Shown: piece by piece, positions 1 to 7,494 of the stretch | Position numbering within the stretch: the stretch's first letter is position 1 | Layout: each line of letters opens with the position of its first letter | Assembly: GCA_013375355.1 (NCBI GenBank) | Contig: JABXJV010000376.1 | Location: 1-21,971, forward strand | Length of the DNA stretch: 21,971 bases | From: Candidatus Helarchaeota archaeon | Lineage (GTDB): Archaea; Asgardarchaeota; Lokiarchaeia; Helarchaeales; JABXJV01 | Direction: 5' to 3' | Translations under genes and position numbers: made by a program | Notes under the pieces: model-generated | The model's input: the letters and a program-made list of their open reading frames with translations, nothing else | Databases searched by the model: none | Told to the model about the DNA's origin: nothing

Positions 1-2
1 AA

Positions 3-950
3 TTCCCAGATGTAATTAAGGTGCTAAAAAGTCAAAATTTCGCTAAACCCCGTAAAATTGTGAATGGAGAAATAATAATATCTGAGATTAAAGAAAAAGA
101 ATTAATAAAAGATAAGAAAGATTTTCGTGGAATAAAATTACCTGCTTACGAAATTGAAGTAATTGAAGTGCTAGAGGATTTAATTAGAAGAGAGCTTAAT
201 GTTGTTGAATTCATCGAGCCGGGCATGGTTGGAATAATGTTAAAAAACGAGCACGTAAATGGAGTCGGACTGGCAGGAAGGGGATTGAGTGCCCTTCCTG
301 AAGTAATTGGCAATTTAAAGGATCTTTATTTATTCGATATACAACAAAATTACGTTGCGGAACTTCCAGAATCATTTGGAAATTTAGAGAAAATGAAAGA
401 ATGCTTTTTGGACCATAATAAATTAGAAAGTCTTCCAAAATCGATAGGCGGTTTAAAATCGCTCAAATTATTGGGTCTTGAGAAAAATAAGCTAACCACT
501 CTTCCTGACGAGATTGGTCAATTAAAAGAGATTGAATTACTAATTTTAAAGGATAACGAATTGATTTCTCTGCCAAAATCGATCGGTAATTTACCTTTGC
601 TTCGAATGCTGAGTTTACATAATAATAATTTGACTAAACTTCCCGAGGAAATAGGAAAGTTAAAATCACTTCAAGGATTGGATTTACGATCCAACAAATT
701 AACCAATCTTCCTGATTCCATAGGAAAGCTTACTAGCCTTACGCACCTTCATGTAGAAAATAATAAATTAACTGATCTCCCAGAATCAATTATAAATTTA
801 ACATCACTTAAACAATTAAACTTAGGCAGGAATCAACTGGGATCTCGGAACCCTCTACCGAGTCCGATAACAAAATGGATAACTGCCTTGAAAAGGAAGG
901 GTTGTGATGTACAACCTAAGAGTTTTAAAAGACAAAAACAAGGAGGATGA
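3..950 (+). CDS. LRR protein, 5' partial (Ras-group/PIRL-like repeats)
   Basis: Protein-interaction scaffold made of leucine-rich repeats; no catalytic domain is visible. Eight consecutive 23-residue repeats of the form LPxxIGxLxxLxxLxLxxNxL occupy roughly residues 85-290, counted from the GTG at 21. They are preceded by a helical cap segment with FRG, then E-rich, then LEDL, which recurs in the other LRR genes here. A short C-cap helix ends with KRKGCDV, resembling the QGCRIF and QGARIE endings of the other arrays. The frame is open to the left edge of the window, and the GTG at 21 has no properly spaced Shine-Dalgarno site, so the gene probably starts outside the window. Its TGA overlaps the ATG of the next gene (ATGA), indicating an operon and translational coupling. 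LRR identity is certain; the ligand and the true start are unknown. Confidence 0.85.
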   Translation, partial: FPDVIKVLKSQNFAKPRKIVNGEIIISEIKEKELIKDKKDFRGIKLPAYEIEVIEVLEDLIRRELNVVEFIEPGMVGIMLKNEHVNGVGLAGRGLSALPEVIGNLKDLYLFDIQQNYVAELPESFGNLEKMKECFLDHNKLESLPKSIGGLKSLKLLGLEKNKLTTLPDEIGQLKEIELLILKDNELISLPKSIGNLPLLRMLSLHNNNLTKLPEEIGKLKSLQGLDLRSNKLTNLPDSIGKLTSLTHLHVENNKLTDLPESIINLTSLKQLNLGRNQLGSRNPLPSPITKWITALKRKGCDVQPKSFKRQKQGG

Positions 951-1909
951 TTAAAATTTCAAAAAGAAAAAAGAAAATTACAAAAAAAAGAAAGAAAGTT
1001 ACTAAAAAAATAAAAAAAGTTATTAAAAAAGGAGGAATTAAAACGAAATTAAAAAGTATTGAAGAAATTAAACGCTTGAAGAATCCAATTCAATATATAA
1101 AGGAATATATTAAGGATATTCCACTTGAAGAACGAGCTGAAGAAATAAATAAAATTGGTACTAAGATAGCGAATGTTCAAATAATTACTCAAGATTATTA
1201 TAGTGTTGTAAAAGAATCCAGCAAATCAAATTTGAAGTTGGGGACTCAAATTATGGAGTTAGCCCTAGATTTGCCTAATTGTCCTGATGAATTATATAAT
1301 AAATTGGGAGTTATTTATTCATACAAGAAAAAATGGAAAGAAGCTATAAATGTGTTTGGAAAAGCAGTCGAACAAAGACCTTTTGACCCAACGTACACCC
1401 CTATGTACATTACGGGTATTTTTATGGCTGCATTTCCCTTAGGCAAGCAGGATATTATAGATAAATACATTGATATCTGTTTAAAAAATGATAAAATTCT
1501 AAATAATCCATATTCACTTTCAAATGTGATTTATGCGTTAAATAGAAAAGAAACAAAAGAGGCAAGCGATAAAGCCATAAAATTAACGAAGGACTATTGG
1601 AATAAAAAAGATCGGGAAATTATTCCTACTCTTTATGTGAATATGACTGATACTTACATAGTTGCTGACTTAATAGATGATACTCTCGAGGAAATCATGA
1701 AGGAAGTATTTGATAAGTTAGATAAATTGCATCCTGTTATTTTTGAAAATATTGCTTGGTATTACATGAAAAAAGATGAAGTAGATAATGTGATTTACTA
1801 TTTGAAACAAGCTAAAAGAACTGGGCATCCTGGATTTCAAGGACTTAAAACTTCTAAATATTTTAAAAAATTAAAGGATAACCCAGATTTTCTTAGACTT
1901 TTCGATTAA
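947..1909 (+). CDS. TPR protein with Lys-rich N-terminal tail
   Basis: Probable helical-repeat adaptor. The first 28 residues hold 15 Lys and 2 Arg in a roughly seven-residue rhythm (KK-x-KK-V/I-T/I), which could form a basic amphipathic helix. A clear tetratricopeptide repeat lies at residues about 113-147 (LYNKLGVIY, then AINVFGKAVEQRP). A second TPR-like pair is near residues 258-292. The end, NPDFLRLF, is the kind of F-x-x-L tail often seen after TPRs. There is no signal peptide or membrane segment. An AGGAGG at 941-946 directly abuts the ATG with zero spacing, which is unusual, so initiation may depend on re-initiation from the overlapping LRR stop. It ends 10 bp before the convergent 210-residue gene. 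The Lys-rich tail links it in style to the LRR and GPWLWI proteins nearby. The partner is unknown. Confidence 0.8.
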   Translation: MIKISKRKKKITKKRKKVTKKIKKVIKKGGIKTKLKSIEEIKRLKNPIQYIKEYIKDIPLEERAEEINKIGTKIANVQIITQDYYSVVKESSKSNLKLGTQIMELALDLPNCPDELYNKLGVIYSYKKKWKEAINVFGKAVEQRPFDPTYTPMYITGIFMAAFPLGKQDIIDKYIDICLKNDKILNNPYSLSNVIYALNRKETKEASDKAIKLTKDYWNKKDREIIPTLYVNMTDTYIVADLIDDTLEEIMKEVFDKLDKLHPVIFENIAWYYMKKDEVDNVIYYLKQAKRTGHPGFQGLKTSKYFKKLKDNPDFLRLFD

Positions 1910-1919
1910 TATTCATGGT

Positions 1920-2552
1920 TCACTTCTTTTTTACTTTGGGTTTTTTCTTAGGTTTAGCTTTAGTCTTTTTTTTTGCTTCTTTTTTACCTTTTTTACTAAT
2001 TTCTTTCTTGGACTTTTTTATTTCATTTAAACTAACATGCTCGATCATAGTCATAGTTATGGGTGACACGTCATGGAAAGATCTTTTAGCCACGCGACGA
2101 ACTGTCACCTTTCCATCTTCAGTGATATTCTCCACCCAGCGTCCACTATGATCTCCCCAAGGGGCGGGATATTGTACGTCCCTATACCAGATTACATAGC
2201 TCGTTGTATAGAGAGCCCAGTTGTCGAGTTCTTCGAGGCAGGTAACTTTTGCCGGTGCATTCTCCGCCAGACCAATCCAATCCCACCAGTTCTCTTTAGA
2301 AAATGGATCTCCAGATGCCCGATCGGTGGTTTGATCCCACTTCCGTCCCTCAATTTCTGTACGAACAAGGATCCATAGCCACGGTCCGATGCACTTTTTA
2401 GAGACTTGGCAAGTAGGTGGTTCTGGCTCCACTTGATTGCTACCTCCAAACTCTATTTTGAGCTCCCCTTTCAAGAACTCTTCTAAAACTCTTGTATCTG
2501 GCTTTGTTTGTTCTGGAGTCGTTATCTTAGTAGATTTTTTTCTAGTGGGCAT
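1920..2552 (-). CDS. Stand-alone GPWLWI-domain protein with Lys-rich tails (unknown function)
   Basis: No family recognised. This 210-residue protein has a short basic N-terminus (MPTRKKSTK), a linker, a compact Trp-rich domain at about residues 55-162, and a Lys-rich tail at 178-210. Domain landmarks are GPWLWI, then W-x-Q-x-TDRASGD, DW-x-GLAE, LD-x-WAL, G-x-WV, DGKVTV and F-x-D. The same landmarks in the same order, and the same tail core KKKTKAKPKKK, end the 1,029-residue LRR protein at 4390-7479. The start is the ATG at 2552, with GGGAG ten bases upstream. A longer open frame to 2723 overlaps the SDR gene and lacks this support. The start region shares a 17-base identical stretch with the LRR gene at 8838. 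It lies 109 bp downstream of the SDR gene on the same strand. The tails suggest binding to an acidic partner, which is inference. Confidence 0.8.
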   Translation of the reverse strand: MPTRKKSTKITTPEQTKPDTRVLEEFLKGELKIEFGGSNQVEPEPPTCQVSKKCIGPWLWILVRTEIEGRKWDQTTDRASGDPFSKENWWDWIGLAENAPAKVTCLEELDNWALYTTSYVIWYRDVQYPAPWGDHSGRWVENITEDGKVTVRRVAKRSFHDVSPITMTMIEHVSLNEIKKSKKEISKKGKKEAKKKTKAKPKKKPKVKKK

Positions 2553-2562
2553 GAAATTTAAC
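2546..2562 (-). repeat. Shared start-site segment, copy 1 (210-residue gene)
   Basis: GTTAAATTTCATGCCCA spans ten bases before the ATG and the first codons. The same 17 bases occur at the start of the 447-residue LRR gene (8832-8848). G-rich sequence precedes and A-rich sequence follows in both places. Confidence 0.7.
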
Positions 2563-2661
2563 TCCCAATATTTCTGTAATTCTATCTTAATTGTTAAATC
2601 TTTTTTAACTTTTATTAGAAATTTTTGCCTTTTATTATGCAATATTAAATTTATTTCAAAA

Positions 2662-3480
2662 TTAATAGAATTGCATTCCCCCACAAACATTAATTGCTTG
2701 TCCTGTAATATAGCTAGATTCATCCGATGCTAGGAAAAGTGCCACATTAGCAATATCTTCAGGAACTGCATAGCGTTCAATAAGTGGTTTAAACCCAAAT
2801 TGCTCAATAATTTTTGAATCACTAGTATATAAATCTGAAATTGGACCTGTCAAAGGTGTTTTCACCAATCCGGGACAAATCGCATTAGCCAAGATATTTC
2901 TTGGTGCTAATTCTTTAGCTAAGGTTTGAGTTAACGCAATCACACCAAATTTAGAAGCACAATATGGACCCATTGACACTTGACCTTCTCGTCCCTCAAC
3001 AGATGACATGCTGATTATTCTCCCTCGGATTTTATTAGGATTTGTTTTATTCCTTTGTTTAATCATTTGTTTAGCAACGAATTTCGAGCAAAGAAAGACT
3101 CCATTTAAGTTGACATCTATAATACGTTTCCAATCTTCCTCGCTCAGTCTAATAATATGTTTCAAAGCAGTTGGAGGCATTATCCCTGCGTTGTTAACTA
3201 AAATATCTATTTTTTTGAATCTTTCAACGGATTTTTTCACCATTTCTTGAACTTGATCGCTTTTAGTAACGTCAACTTTTAAAATTAAGGCTTCTCGACC
3301 GAAAGATTTAATTTCCGATTCAAGATCATTTTTTGTCTTTTCAACTTCATCTGGAGAACGTAAAAAAATATCAGAAATAATTATATCGGCACCTTCTTGG
3401 GCAAATTTTCTCGCAATTCCGTGACCAATGCCCGAGGCACCGCCAGTTATTAAAGCTACTTTATTTAATAATCTTTGCAT
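2662..3480 (-). CDS. Short-chain dehydrogenase/reductase (SDR), classical type
   Basis: NAD(P)-dependent oxidoreductase acting on a hydroxyl/carbonyl pair; substrate unknown. Counting from the ATG at 3480 (272 residues): TGGASGIG dinucleotide-binding loop at 12-19, Asp37 at the end of strand 2 (favouring NAD(H) over NADP(H)), NNAG at 96-99, catalytic Asn124, Ser160, and YCASK giving Tyr173 and Lys177. PG at 203-204 and the closing ITGQAINVCGG are also typical. All catalytic tetrad residues are present and the length is normal for the family. A GTG three codons upstream (3489) is an alternative start. A TATA-like box lies about 40 bp upstream. It is divergent from the crotonase gene across about 115 bp, so both may serve acyl-CoA or other lipid metabolism. 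The 210-residue gene follows on the same strand. Confidence 0.93.
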   Translation of the reverse strand: MQRLLNKVALITGGASGIGHGIARKFAQEGADIIISDIFLRSPDEVEKTKNDLESEIKSFGREALILKVDVTKSDQVQEMVKKSVERFKKIDILVNNAGIMPPTALKHIIRLSEEDWKRIIDVNLNGVFLCSKFVAKQMIKQRNKTNPNKIRGRIISMSSVEGREGQVSMGPYCASKFGVIALTQTLAKELAPRNILANAICPGLVKTPLTGPISDLYTSDSKIIEQFGFKPLIERYAVPEDIANVALFLASDESSYITGQAINVCGGMQFY

Positions 3481-3514
3481 AGTAACCACGTTAAATACTT
3501 TTTTTTAACATACA

Positions 3515-3528
3515 CAATATATTATTTT
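3515..3528 (-). promoter_or_regulatory. Candidate TATA box for the SDR gene
   Basis: On the minus strand this reads AAAATAATATATTG, centred about 40 bp upstream of the ATG at 3480. That position fits an archaeal TATA box with a short leader. Assigned from sequence and position only, in a generally AT-rich gap. Confidence 0.35.
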
Positions 3529-3559
3529 AATCTAATTTCAAAATAAATTATATCAAAAT

Positions 3560-3570
3560 TTTATAAAAAT
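3560..3570 (+). promoter_or_regulatory. Candidate TATA box for the crotonase gene
   Basis: TTTATAAAAAT lies 26-36 bp before the ATG at 3596, predicting a very short or nearly absent 5' leader. It is the best TATA-like match in the divergent gap. A 12-base direct repeat TTCAAAATAAAT (3537-3548 and 3570-3581, 33 bp apart) surrounds it and could be incidental. Confidence 0.45.
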
Positions 3571-3595
3571 TCAAAATAAATAAGAGAAGATAATT

Positions 3596-4366
3596 ATGAG
3601 TGAGCTTATTATTACCGAATCTAAGGATAAAATTCTACGCATTGAGCTTAATCGTCCAGAGAAAAAGAATGCTTTGAACATGGAAATGTATGGTGGTATA
3701 GTTAAAGCCATTAATGAAGGAGAACAAGATCGTTCAATTCGTGTTATATTAGTTCACGGACAAAAAGATTATTTTTGTGCTGGCAACGATATAAGGGAAT
3801 TTCAAGGAGCCTCTTCTTCAGATGGATCAAATCCATTAAGAGATTTTAGCATTGCTATTAATACGGCTAAAAAACCTCTTGTTGCCGCAGTGCACGGTTA
3901 TTCTATTGGAGTTGGAATGACAATGTTACTTCACTTTGATCTAGTTTATGCTGGAACAAATGCTAAATTTCGAGCACCTTTTGTCAATTTGGCATTATGT
4001 CCTGATGCTGGTTCGTCCTATATCTTGCCCCGATTTTTAGGGCATCATCGAGCAATGGAGATATTCCTTTTTAGTGATTATCTCACAGCTGAAGAAGCTT
4101 GCCGGATCGGATTTGTTAATAAGGTCTTTCCAGACGATGAATTACTAGACAAAGTGTTATCACTATGTAAGGAATTAACTTTTAAACCACCTGCATCTGT
4201 TCGGCTGACTAAAAAGCTGCTTAAAAGATATCCTGCGGATAATATAAAAGATGCAAGAGAGGTGGAATTTAAAAATTTCGTTAGTAGAATGGTATCTCGC
4301 GAAGCTCGCGAAGTTTTTAAAGCGTTTCTTGAGAAAAGAAAACCCGATTTTTCTAAATTTAAATAA
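3596..4366 (+). CDS. Enoyl-CoA hydratase/isomerase (crotonase) family protein, isomerase-like
   Basis: Crotonase-fold enzyme acting on an acyl-CoA thioester. Residues 62-65 (AGND, after FC) and 105-107 (GVG) form the expected oxyanion-hole loops. The two hydratase glutamates of classical enoyl-CoA hydratase appear absent: Thr109 sits where the Glu of GGGCE would be, and Phe129 where the Glu of PE(I/L) would be. CPDAGSSY at 135-142 instead resembles the SPEGCSSY of delta3,delta2-enoyl-CoA isomerase (ECI2 type), with Asp137 in place of the Glu. An isomerase or other non-hydratase activity is therefore more likely than hydration; this is inference. The 256-residue length is normal. A weak AAGAGAAG precedes the ATG. 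It is transcribed alone, divergent from the SDR and convergent with the large LRR gene 23 bp away. Confidence 0.9.
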   Translation: MSELIITESKDKILRIELNRPEKKNALNMEMYGGIVKAINEGEQDRSIRVILVHGQKDYFCAGNDIREFQGASSSDGSNPLRDFSIAINTAKKPLVAAVHGYSIGVGMTMLLHFDLVYAGTNAKFRAPFVNLALCPDAGSSYILPRFLGHHRAMEIFLFSDYLTAEEACRIGFVNKVFPDDELLDKVLSLCKELTFKPPASVRLTKKLLKRYPADNIKDAREVEFKNFVSRMVSREAREVFKAFLEKRKPDFSKFK

Positions 4367-4389
4367 ACTACGGTAATAAACTGCTTTTT

Positions 4390-7300
4390 TCAACTTGACT
4401 TTTTTTTAGCTTTACCTTTTTTCTTAGGTTTTGCTTTAGTTTTTTTCTTAGTTTTATCCTTCTTCTTGGGTTTCATAGTGGATTTTATTGGTCCTTTTAA
4501 TTGGATATATTTCGTAGCATCAGGTAAATCGTTGAAATATCCATAGGCGTTTACAACAGTCACCTTCCCATTCCCTGAAACGTCCTTCACCCAGCTTCCC
4601 ATTTCACTTCTAGCCCAGTCGCAATACTCATATGAATGCCATGATCTATGAAGAGCCCAATGATCGAGTTCCTTGGGAAGAAAAATTTTCACAGGCACAG
4701 TCTCAGCCAATCCTACCCAGTCGTACCCTGTAGTACAACTGACATCATCTCCACTTGCGCGATCGGTAGCTTGAGTCCACTCTTTCCCTTGAGTTTCCAC
4801 TCGTGCTTTTATCCAAAGCCAAGGACCGGTGAACTTATTATCAATTGTAACACCAGGTTTCCCACTTTCATTTCCACAACTACCTTCATCCAAACGCAAG
4901 AACTCTTTCAATTGCCTTAAATCTAATGTTTTTCCCTTCGACTTACTTAGTTCAATAATATCATCTATTATCACGTTTTTGCGTTCTGATATTGATTTTG
5001 GTAATGTTAATGATTCGTTACCTCTTAAATATAATATCTCGAGTTTTCTCAAGTTTGAAAATGGCGGAAGAGTTGTTAATTCATTCATACCTATATGTAG
5101 TTCTTTTAGAGATTTCATCATACCTATTGATTTCGGTATTGTTGTTAATTTATTAAAACTCAATTCAAATTCACGAAGTTTTTTTAATTTTCCAATAGAC
5201 TCTGGAATACTTGTCAGAATGTTATATTCAACATGTAAAGTGGAGAGGGAGGTAAGATCACCCATGGAGACAGGGAGAGTTGTTAATTGATTATTTTGTA
5301 ACATCAAAGTCTCGAGCGATTTTAGTTTACCTATTGTATTAGGTAGTTTTTCCAATTGGTTATTTGCTAAATGAAGTCTGTTAAGCGATTTCAAATTTTC
5401 AATTGAATCGGGGAGTGTTATCAATCTGTTATTTTTTAAATTTAGATTTTTGAGCTGCTCCAACTTACCAATTGACTCAGGCAGCACCGTTAACTGGTTA
5501 TTAGATAAGTCCAGCGAAGTGAGGAATTTTAATTTAGTTATAATTTCGGGAAAAGTTGTTAATCCTTTACTGGATAAGTTTATTCTAGTAATATGGGGTT
5601 CTTTTATGGTACAACTAATGCGATCGCTTTTGATGGTTTTTTCCAAATCATCAAGTGCGTCTTTCTCTTCAACCGTAACCTTTTTGCCTTGATATTTCTT
5701 AGATAACTTTGCATGTACAATCTTTTCTATTCTGGCACCTTGTTTTTCCATTTTATTCAAGATTTTTAAAGCTTTTTCAGATAATGGGTTGTTAGCGATT
5801 ATTAAATGCAATTTGGAAAGTTTTAATAATGATTCAGGTAGTGTCGTTATTTGATTGTTACTTAAATCCAATGTCTCAAGCTTTACTAAGTTATCAATGT
5901 TCTCCGGTAGTTTTGTTAATTGGTTATTACTTAAATCCAAGGCATGGAACCATCTCATTTTACCAAAGGATTCTGGTTTGGTAAAAGAATCTGGGAGAGC
6001 TGTTAATTGATTGTTTTCTAGATTTAACTCATAGAGTTTTCCTAATTTACCAAACGATTCCGGAAGACTTTTTAATTGATTATTACTTAAATTCAATATT
6101 TCAAGATTTTTAAGTTTTCCAATCGATTCTGGGAGTGATTCCAACTGATTATTACTTAAATCAAGTTTATAGAGGGATTTGAATTTCCCAATTGATTTTG
6201 GTATTTCTTTTAATAAGTTATTGTTCAATGTTAAATCGCTGATTTTTTCTAGTTCATCACCGATCGAATCATGGAGAGCTTTTAACTTGTTATTATGTAA
6301 ATGTAGAGTTTTAAGCTCCTTTAAATTAATAATCGAATCGGGTAGTTGAGTGAGTTGATTATTATTTAAAAATAAGTTTCGGAGTGATATTAAATTATCA
6401 ATTGATTCCGGAAGAGTTTTTAACTGGTTATTGCTTAAATCTAGTCGTTCGAGCAATTGCAAGTTTTTAATGGAGTCTGGGAGTTTAATTAATTGATTAT
6501 TACTAAGATTCAGGAAGATAAGTAAATTAAGATTACAAATCGATTCCGGGAGATTTTTAAACTGGTTATTTGCCAATCTTAACCCTTTGAGCCATATTAA
6601 GCGAGATATAGACTCCGGGAGCGATTTTAACCCTTTCATTCCTAATCCAGTGACATTTCTAAAGCCAAAATCATAGTTAATTCTTCCAGCTCTAAACCCA
6701 AAATCATAGGTAACTCGTCGGGTATCTACGGGAAGATTTAGAGCATAAACTCTTTGGGGGACGGGGTTATATGGGATTGGTTTTTTTGCTAATCTTTCAA
6801 GATCCTTTAGCGCTTTCTCTTCCTCAGCTGCGACAGTTATTCCTTGATATTTTGCTGTAATAGGCTTTTTCTCTCTCTTTTTACCTGCTCTCCCTTTCAA
6901 TTGAGCCAAGAGTTTTTGAGAAGCTTTATTTAATGGATTGTTATTAGGCACGTTTTTTTCTTCAATCTTAATGCCTCTCAGATTAGATAATTTCAACATT
7001 GATTCCGGTAAAGTCGTCAATTGATTACCGTGTAAATAGAGTAATTCGAGCGATTCGAGATCCCCAATCGACTCTGGGAGGGTCGTTAATTTGTTATAAC
7101 TCAATGTCAAGTTTTTGAGCGATTTTAAGGTGCCCATCGATTCTGGAACTTTCTTTAATCCCACATTTCGAATTTCTAAGTTCTTTACGTTTCCATTATG
7201 AGCAAAAAATCCAAATTGTTTATATCCTATCCTTGTAAATTTTTCAATTTCCATATTAAGTTCTTTTTCCAAATCTTCAAGAGCGTATTGTTCTTCAAGT

Positions 7301-7479
7301 GTAATTGTTTGACCGCGAAAAACCACTTTTTTCTTTCTTTCTTCTTCTGTCAACTCTGCTATAGGCTTCCTTTTTAGTTTTACTGTTTTCTTTTTCTTTA
7401 CTTTTTTACTTTTCTTCTTTCTCTTTACTTGTTTTTTTACTTTTTCCTTCTTTTTTGCGGTTTTTTTTGCTTTAGGCAT
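4390..7479 (-). CDS. Giant modular LRR protein with three LRR arrays, C-terminal GPWLWI domain and Lys-rich tails
   Basis: Large interaction protein of 1,029 residues. The order is: Lys-rich tail 1-40 (22 Lys, 2 Arg); cap motif FRGQTITLEEQYALEDLE at 54-71 and a three-repeat LRR array to about 195; second cap (YQGITV, then ALKDLE) at 211-228 and about twelve repeats to about 590; third cap (YQGKKV, then ALDDLE) at 596-613 and about nine repeats to about 830; helical linker; GPWLWI domain 884-985; Lys-rich tail 1003-1027. Repeats follow LPESIGxLxxLxxLxLSNNQL, the 23-residue class of SHOC2/PIRL/ROCO-type proteins. No kinase, GTPase, signal peptide or membrane segment is visible. AAGGAGAG overlaps the stop of the upstream LRR gene 15 bp away, so the two genes are co-transcribed. 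One repeat (near 497-508) is stretched by an extra TKPESFG. The partner is unknown; nucleic-acid, ribosome or membrane association through the tails is speculation. Confidence 0.92.
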   Translation of the reverse strand: MPKAKKTAKKKEKVKKQVKRKKKSKKVKKKKTVKLKRKPIAELTEEERKKKVVFRGQTITLEEQYALEDLEKELNMEIEKFTRIGYKQFGFFAHNGNVKNLEIRNVGLKKVPESMGTLKSLKNLTLSYNKLTTLPESIGDLESLELLYLHGNQLTTLPESMLKLSNLRGIKIEEKNVPNNNPLNKASQKLLAQLKGRAGKKREKKPITAKYQGITVAAEEEKALKDLERLAKKPIPYNPVPQRVYALNLPVDTRRVTYDFGFRAGRINYDFGFRNVTGLGMKGLKSLPESISRLIWLKGLRLANNQFKNLPESICNLNLLIFLNLSNNQLIKLPDSIKNLQLLERLDLSNNQLKTLPESIDNLISLRNLFLNNNQLTQLPDSIINLKELKTLHLHNNKLKALHDSIGDELEKISDLTLNNNLLKEIPKSIGKFKSLYKLDLSNNQLESLPESIGKLKNLEILNLSNNQLKSLPESFGKLGKLYELNLENNQLTALPDSFTKPESFGKMRWFHALDLSNNQLTKLPENIDNLVKLETLDLSNNQITTLPESLLKLSKLHLIIANNPLSEKALKILNKMEKQGARIEKIVHAKLSKKYQGKKVTVEEKDALDDLEKTIKSDRISCTIKEPHITRINLSSKGLTTFPEIITKLKFLTSLDLSNNQLTVLPESIGKLEQLKNLNLKNNRLITLPDSIENLKSLNRLHLANNQLEKLPNTIGKLKSLETLMLQNNQLTTLPVSMGDLTSLSTLHVEYNILTSIPESIGKLKKLREFELSFNKLTTIPKSIGMMKSLKELHIGMNELTTLPPFSNLRKLEILYLRGNESLTLPKSISERKNVIIDDIIELSKSKGKTLDLRQLKEFLRLDEGSCGNESGKPGVTIDNKFTGPWLWIKARVETQGKEWTQATDRASGDDVSCTTGYDWVGLAETVPVKIFLPKELDHWALHRSWHSYEYCDWARSEMGSWVKDVSGNGKVTVVNAYGYFNDLPDATKYIQLKGPIKSTMKPKKKDKTKKKTKAKPKKKGKAKKKSS
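6665..6709. repeat. Imperfect 33-bp direct duplication inside the large LRR gene
   Basis: CCAAAATCATAG occurs at 6665-6676 and again at 6698-6709, 33 bp apart and in frame. The protein carries the echo as two YDFGFR motifs at residues 258-263 and 269-274, just before the second LRR array. It does not fit the LRR consensus and looks like a local in-frame duplication. Confidence 0.7.
7271..7311. repeat. 41-bp identical segment, copy 1 (cap motif of the 1,029-residue LRR gene)
   Basis: This 41-base stretch, encoding the EEQYALEDLE part of the cap, is identical to 8633-8673 in the upstream LRR gene. Synonymous positions match as well as amino acids, so it marks recent duplication or gene conversion, not only protein-level constraint. 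Confidence 0.8.
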
Positions 7480-7494
7480 TAAACTAAACTCTCC

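Noticed and set aside
2553..2723. N-terminal extension of the GPWLWI gene to 2723
   Set aside because: It overlaps the SDR coding region, has no Shine-Dalgarno site, and bypasses the well-supported start shared with the LRR gene.
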